64,000 nt of DNA. Source: DATAUD01 sp035511075. Its GTDB lineage: Bacteria; Verrucomicrobiota; Verrucomicrobiia; Limisphaerales; Palsa-1400. Shown piece after piece: positions 62,463-64,000 of the stretch. Made by a program: the position numbers and the translations under genes. The stretch is from the NCBI GenBank assembly GCA_035511075.1, contig DATKFW010000131.1:186001-250000 (forward strand), written 5' to 3'. The notes under the pieces were generated by a model. It was not told the origin of the DNA. It saw only the letters and a program-made list of their open reading frames with translations, and did no database searches. Position 1 is the first letter of the stretch. Each line of letters begins with the position of its first letter.

Positions 62463-63509
62463 ATGCTCACGCAACAAGCCATTCTGGATGCCCTCAAGGC
62501 AGTGAAGTATCCCGGTTATACGCGGGATGTCGTCTCCTTCGGCCTGGTAAAAAGCGTCACCGTCAACGGCGGGGCAGCCAGTGTGACAATGCAACTGACG
62601 GGCGGCAACGCGCAGACCGCCCAATACATCAAGGCCGAAGCCGAAAAAGCCCTGCGCGCTTTAAAAGGAATCGAGCAATTGCACGTTGAAGTCCTGGCGC
62701 CCGCGGGTCCTCAAGCGTCCGTCCAGGGGCAAAGCCCGTGGTCAGCGCAAAAAGGGGTGCCGGGTATTCGCCGTGTCGTCGCCGTCGCCAGCGGAAAAGG
62801 CGGCGTCGGCAAATCGACCGTCTCGGTCAACCTGGCATGCGCATTGCATCATCTGGGCGCGAAGGTCGGGCTGCTGGATTGCGATATTTACGGACCGAGC
62901 ATCCCGTTGATGATGGGAATTCACGACAAGCCGACGATCAGCCCGGAGGAAAAACTGGTCCCTCCTGTGAAACATGGCGTCAAATTAATGAGCATGGGAT
63001 TCCTGATCGACGGTGACGCCCCGGTCATTTGGCGCGGGCCGATGATCACCAAGACCATCCAGCAATTCGTCGCGGATGTGATGTGGGGAGAATTGGATTT
63101 CTTGTTGGTCGATCTGCCCCCGGGAACCGGCGATGCCCAACTTTCCTTGTGCCAGACCGTCCCGCTTGATGGCGGCGTGATTGTGACCACCCCGCAGGAA
63201 GCCTCCCTGGGCGTCGTTCGCAAAGGCATCGCCATGTTCGAGAAGGTCAACGTCCCGATCTTGGGAATTGTCGAAAACATGAGCTACTTTACAACGCCCA
63301 ACGGCGACCGGGTCGAAATCTTCGGCCACGGCGGCGGCCGTACGGAAGCCGAGCGGCGCAAGATCCCATTCCTTGGCGAAATCCCGATCTATGTGGAAAT
63401 CCGTCGCGGCGGAGACTCCGGCGTGCCCGTCGTCGTATCTAGTCCTCAAGCGCCTTGGGCACAAGCATTTATAGAGATTGCAAAAGCCTTGCGTGAGATT
63501 CTTAAATAG
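62463..63509 (+). CDS. mrp: Mrp/ApbC-family iron-sulphur cluster carrier ATPase
   Basis: A 348-residue Mrp/NBP35-type P-loop ATPase: DUF59/MIP18-like N-terminal domain (residues 1-90), deviant Walker A GKGGVGKST (111-119), LLDCDIYGPSIP, DFLLVDLPPGTGD. It delivers FeS clusters to apo-proteins. The usual CxxC pair after ENMSYF is replaced by TTPN, so cluster transfer by this pair is not possible as in standard members. Start MLTQQAILDALK; the frame extends upstream 24 codons. Confidence 0.93.
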   Translation: MLTQQAILDALKAVKYPGYTRDVVSFGLVKSVTVNGGAASVTMQLTGGNAQTAQYIKAEAEKALRALKGIEQLHVEVLAPAGPQASVQGQSPWSAQKGVPGIRRVVAVASGKGGVGKSTVSVNLACALHHLGAKVGLLDCDIYGPSIPLMMGIHDKPTISPEEKLVPPVKHGVKLMSMGFLIDGDAPVIWRGPMITKTIQQFVADVMWGELDFLLVDLPPGTGDAQLSLCQTVPLDGGVIVTTPQEASLGVVRKGIAMFEKVNVPILGIVENMSYFTTPNGDRVEIFGHGGGRTEAERRKIPFLGEIPIYVEIRRGGDSGVPVVVSSPQAPWAQAFIEIAKALREILK

Positions 63510-63526
63510 CGTACTTTAGTTAGCCT

Positions 63527-63886
63527 ATGGACCGTGCAACCGATGCCGGAGAAAGTAGCGCCAATCCAAGCTTGGGCAGCGACAGTTTACAGGACTTGGT
63601 CTGGGAGCAGTTGCGGCAATGTTACGATCCTGAGATTCCCCTCAACATCGTGGATTTGGGTTTGGTTTACAGCGTCGCTGTCGAGAGCGGCCAGGCCAAC
63701 GTGAAAATGACCCTCACTTCGCCTGGTTGCCATTTGGGCGGCCAGATCGCTGGCAATGTGCAGGAACGGCTTTTGGCTTTGGACGCCATTGAGGAGGCCA
63801 ATGTCGAGTTGGTTTGGGACCCGCCCTGGCATCAGAGCATGATCAGCCCCGAAGGCCGGAAATCTTTGGGTTTGGAAGGCGTTTAA
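63527..63886 (+). CDS. sufT: SufT/PaaD-like DUF59 FeS assembly factor
   Basis: A 119-residue MIP18/DUF59 protein: DPEIPLNIVDLGLVYSVAVESGQANVKMTLTSPGCHLGGQI, with the conserved Cys in SPGCHLG. It begins 17 bases after mrp and is surely cotranscribed. SufT-type factors help mature FeS proteins. The following 71 bases lead to another gene. Confidence 0.9.
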   Translation: MDRATDAGESSANPSLGSDSLQDLVWEQLRQCYDPEIPLNIVDLGLVYSVAVESGQANVKMTLTSPGCHLGGQIAGNVQERLLALDAIEEANVELVWDPPWHQSMISPEGRKSLGLEGV

Positions 63887-63957
63887 ATTTTATTTTTGTT
63901 GATTACTTAAGATTGTAACAGTATTGTCGCCGCCGCGTCACAATCAATTCAGCGCGT

Positions 63958-64000
63958 ATGTCGAATACAACAGAAACCAATTTTGGGACCGACCTGGTAC
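63958..64000 (+). CDS. Start of an unidentified CDS (3' partial)
   Basis: An ATG at 63958 opens a frame MSNTTETNFGTDLV that runs to the window edge. Only 14 residues are visible, too few to name a product. It follows the mrp-sufT pair after 71 bases. Confidence 0.35.
   Translation, partial: MSNTTETNFGTDLV

Overview
The window is a GC-rich chromosomal segment that most likely comes from a Verrucomicrobiota bacterium of the Limisphaerales/Pedosphaera type. The grounds are a complete alternative complex III (ACIII) operon, a DapL aminotransferase, planctomycete/verrucomicrobial-type cytochrome (PSCyt1) and LRR_5 surface proteins, TIGR03790 and DUF4340 proteins, and a C-terminal domain on the LRR protein that I associate with this group. 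The assignment rests on gene content and style, not on a marker-gene tree.

Layout: 1-3.7 kb (+) holds a partial S41 protease, tsaD and an M20 peptidase. 3.7-14.7 kb (-) is one tightly overlapping respiratory operon, actABCDEF, a small membrane protein, a CcoN-like subunit, a CcoO-like cytochrome and a second cytochrome c. The CcoN-like protein lacks five of the six histidines that bind haem and CuB in working cbb3 oxidases, so it is probably not a terminal oxidase. This is the most striking observation in the window. A Rex/CRP-like palindrome lies upstream of actA. 15-24 kb (+) encodes an LRR surface protein, a LeuC/aconitase-family enzyme, an O-antigen ligase-like protein, an uncharacterised proline-rich protein and a fused membrane/spermidine-synthase protein. 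24-29.5 kb has a TetR regulator with a palindromic operator, a Spy-like protein, and an OprB porin / beta-propeller / Tat-exported DyP peroxidase operon.

29.6-41.8 kb holds a DEAD-box helicase, an envelope cluster (ABC ATPase, permease, GldG-like, DUF4340, AsmA-like), an HtrA-like protease and dapL with a strong terminator. 42-50.8 kb holds a PSCyt1 protein with a Gly-Pro linker, a mutarotase-like protein, an ATP-grasp/alpha-E plus two-transglutaminase amidoligase cluster, a GH13 enzyme, an ACT protein and a SirB1-like protein. 51.2-53.4 kb holds moeB-rhodanese and rsmH.

53.4-55.6 kb is a decayed accessory region: DUF433 with a truncated DUF5615 toxin, a tRNA-Thr 5' half cut exactly after the anticodon loop, a frameshifted membrane gene and hicBA. 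55.6-64 kb returns to ordinary genes (thioredoxin-like, mscS, recN, MBL hydrolase, TIGR03790, mrp, sufT-like) with one ParDE pair whose toxin is frameshifted. The window ends inside a new gene.
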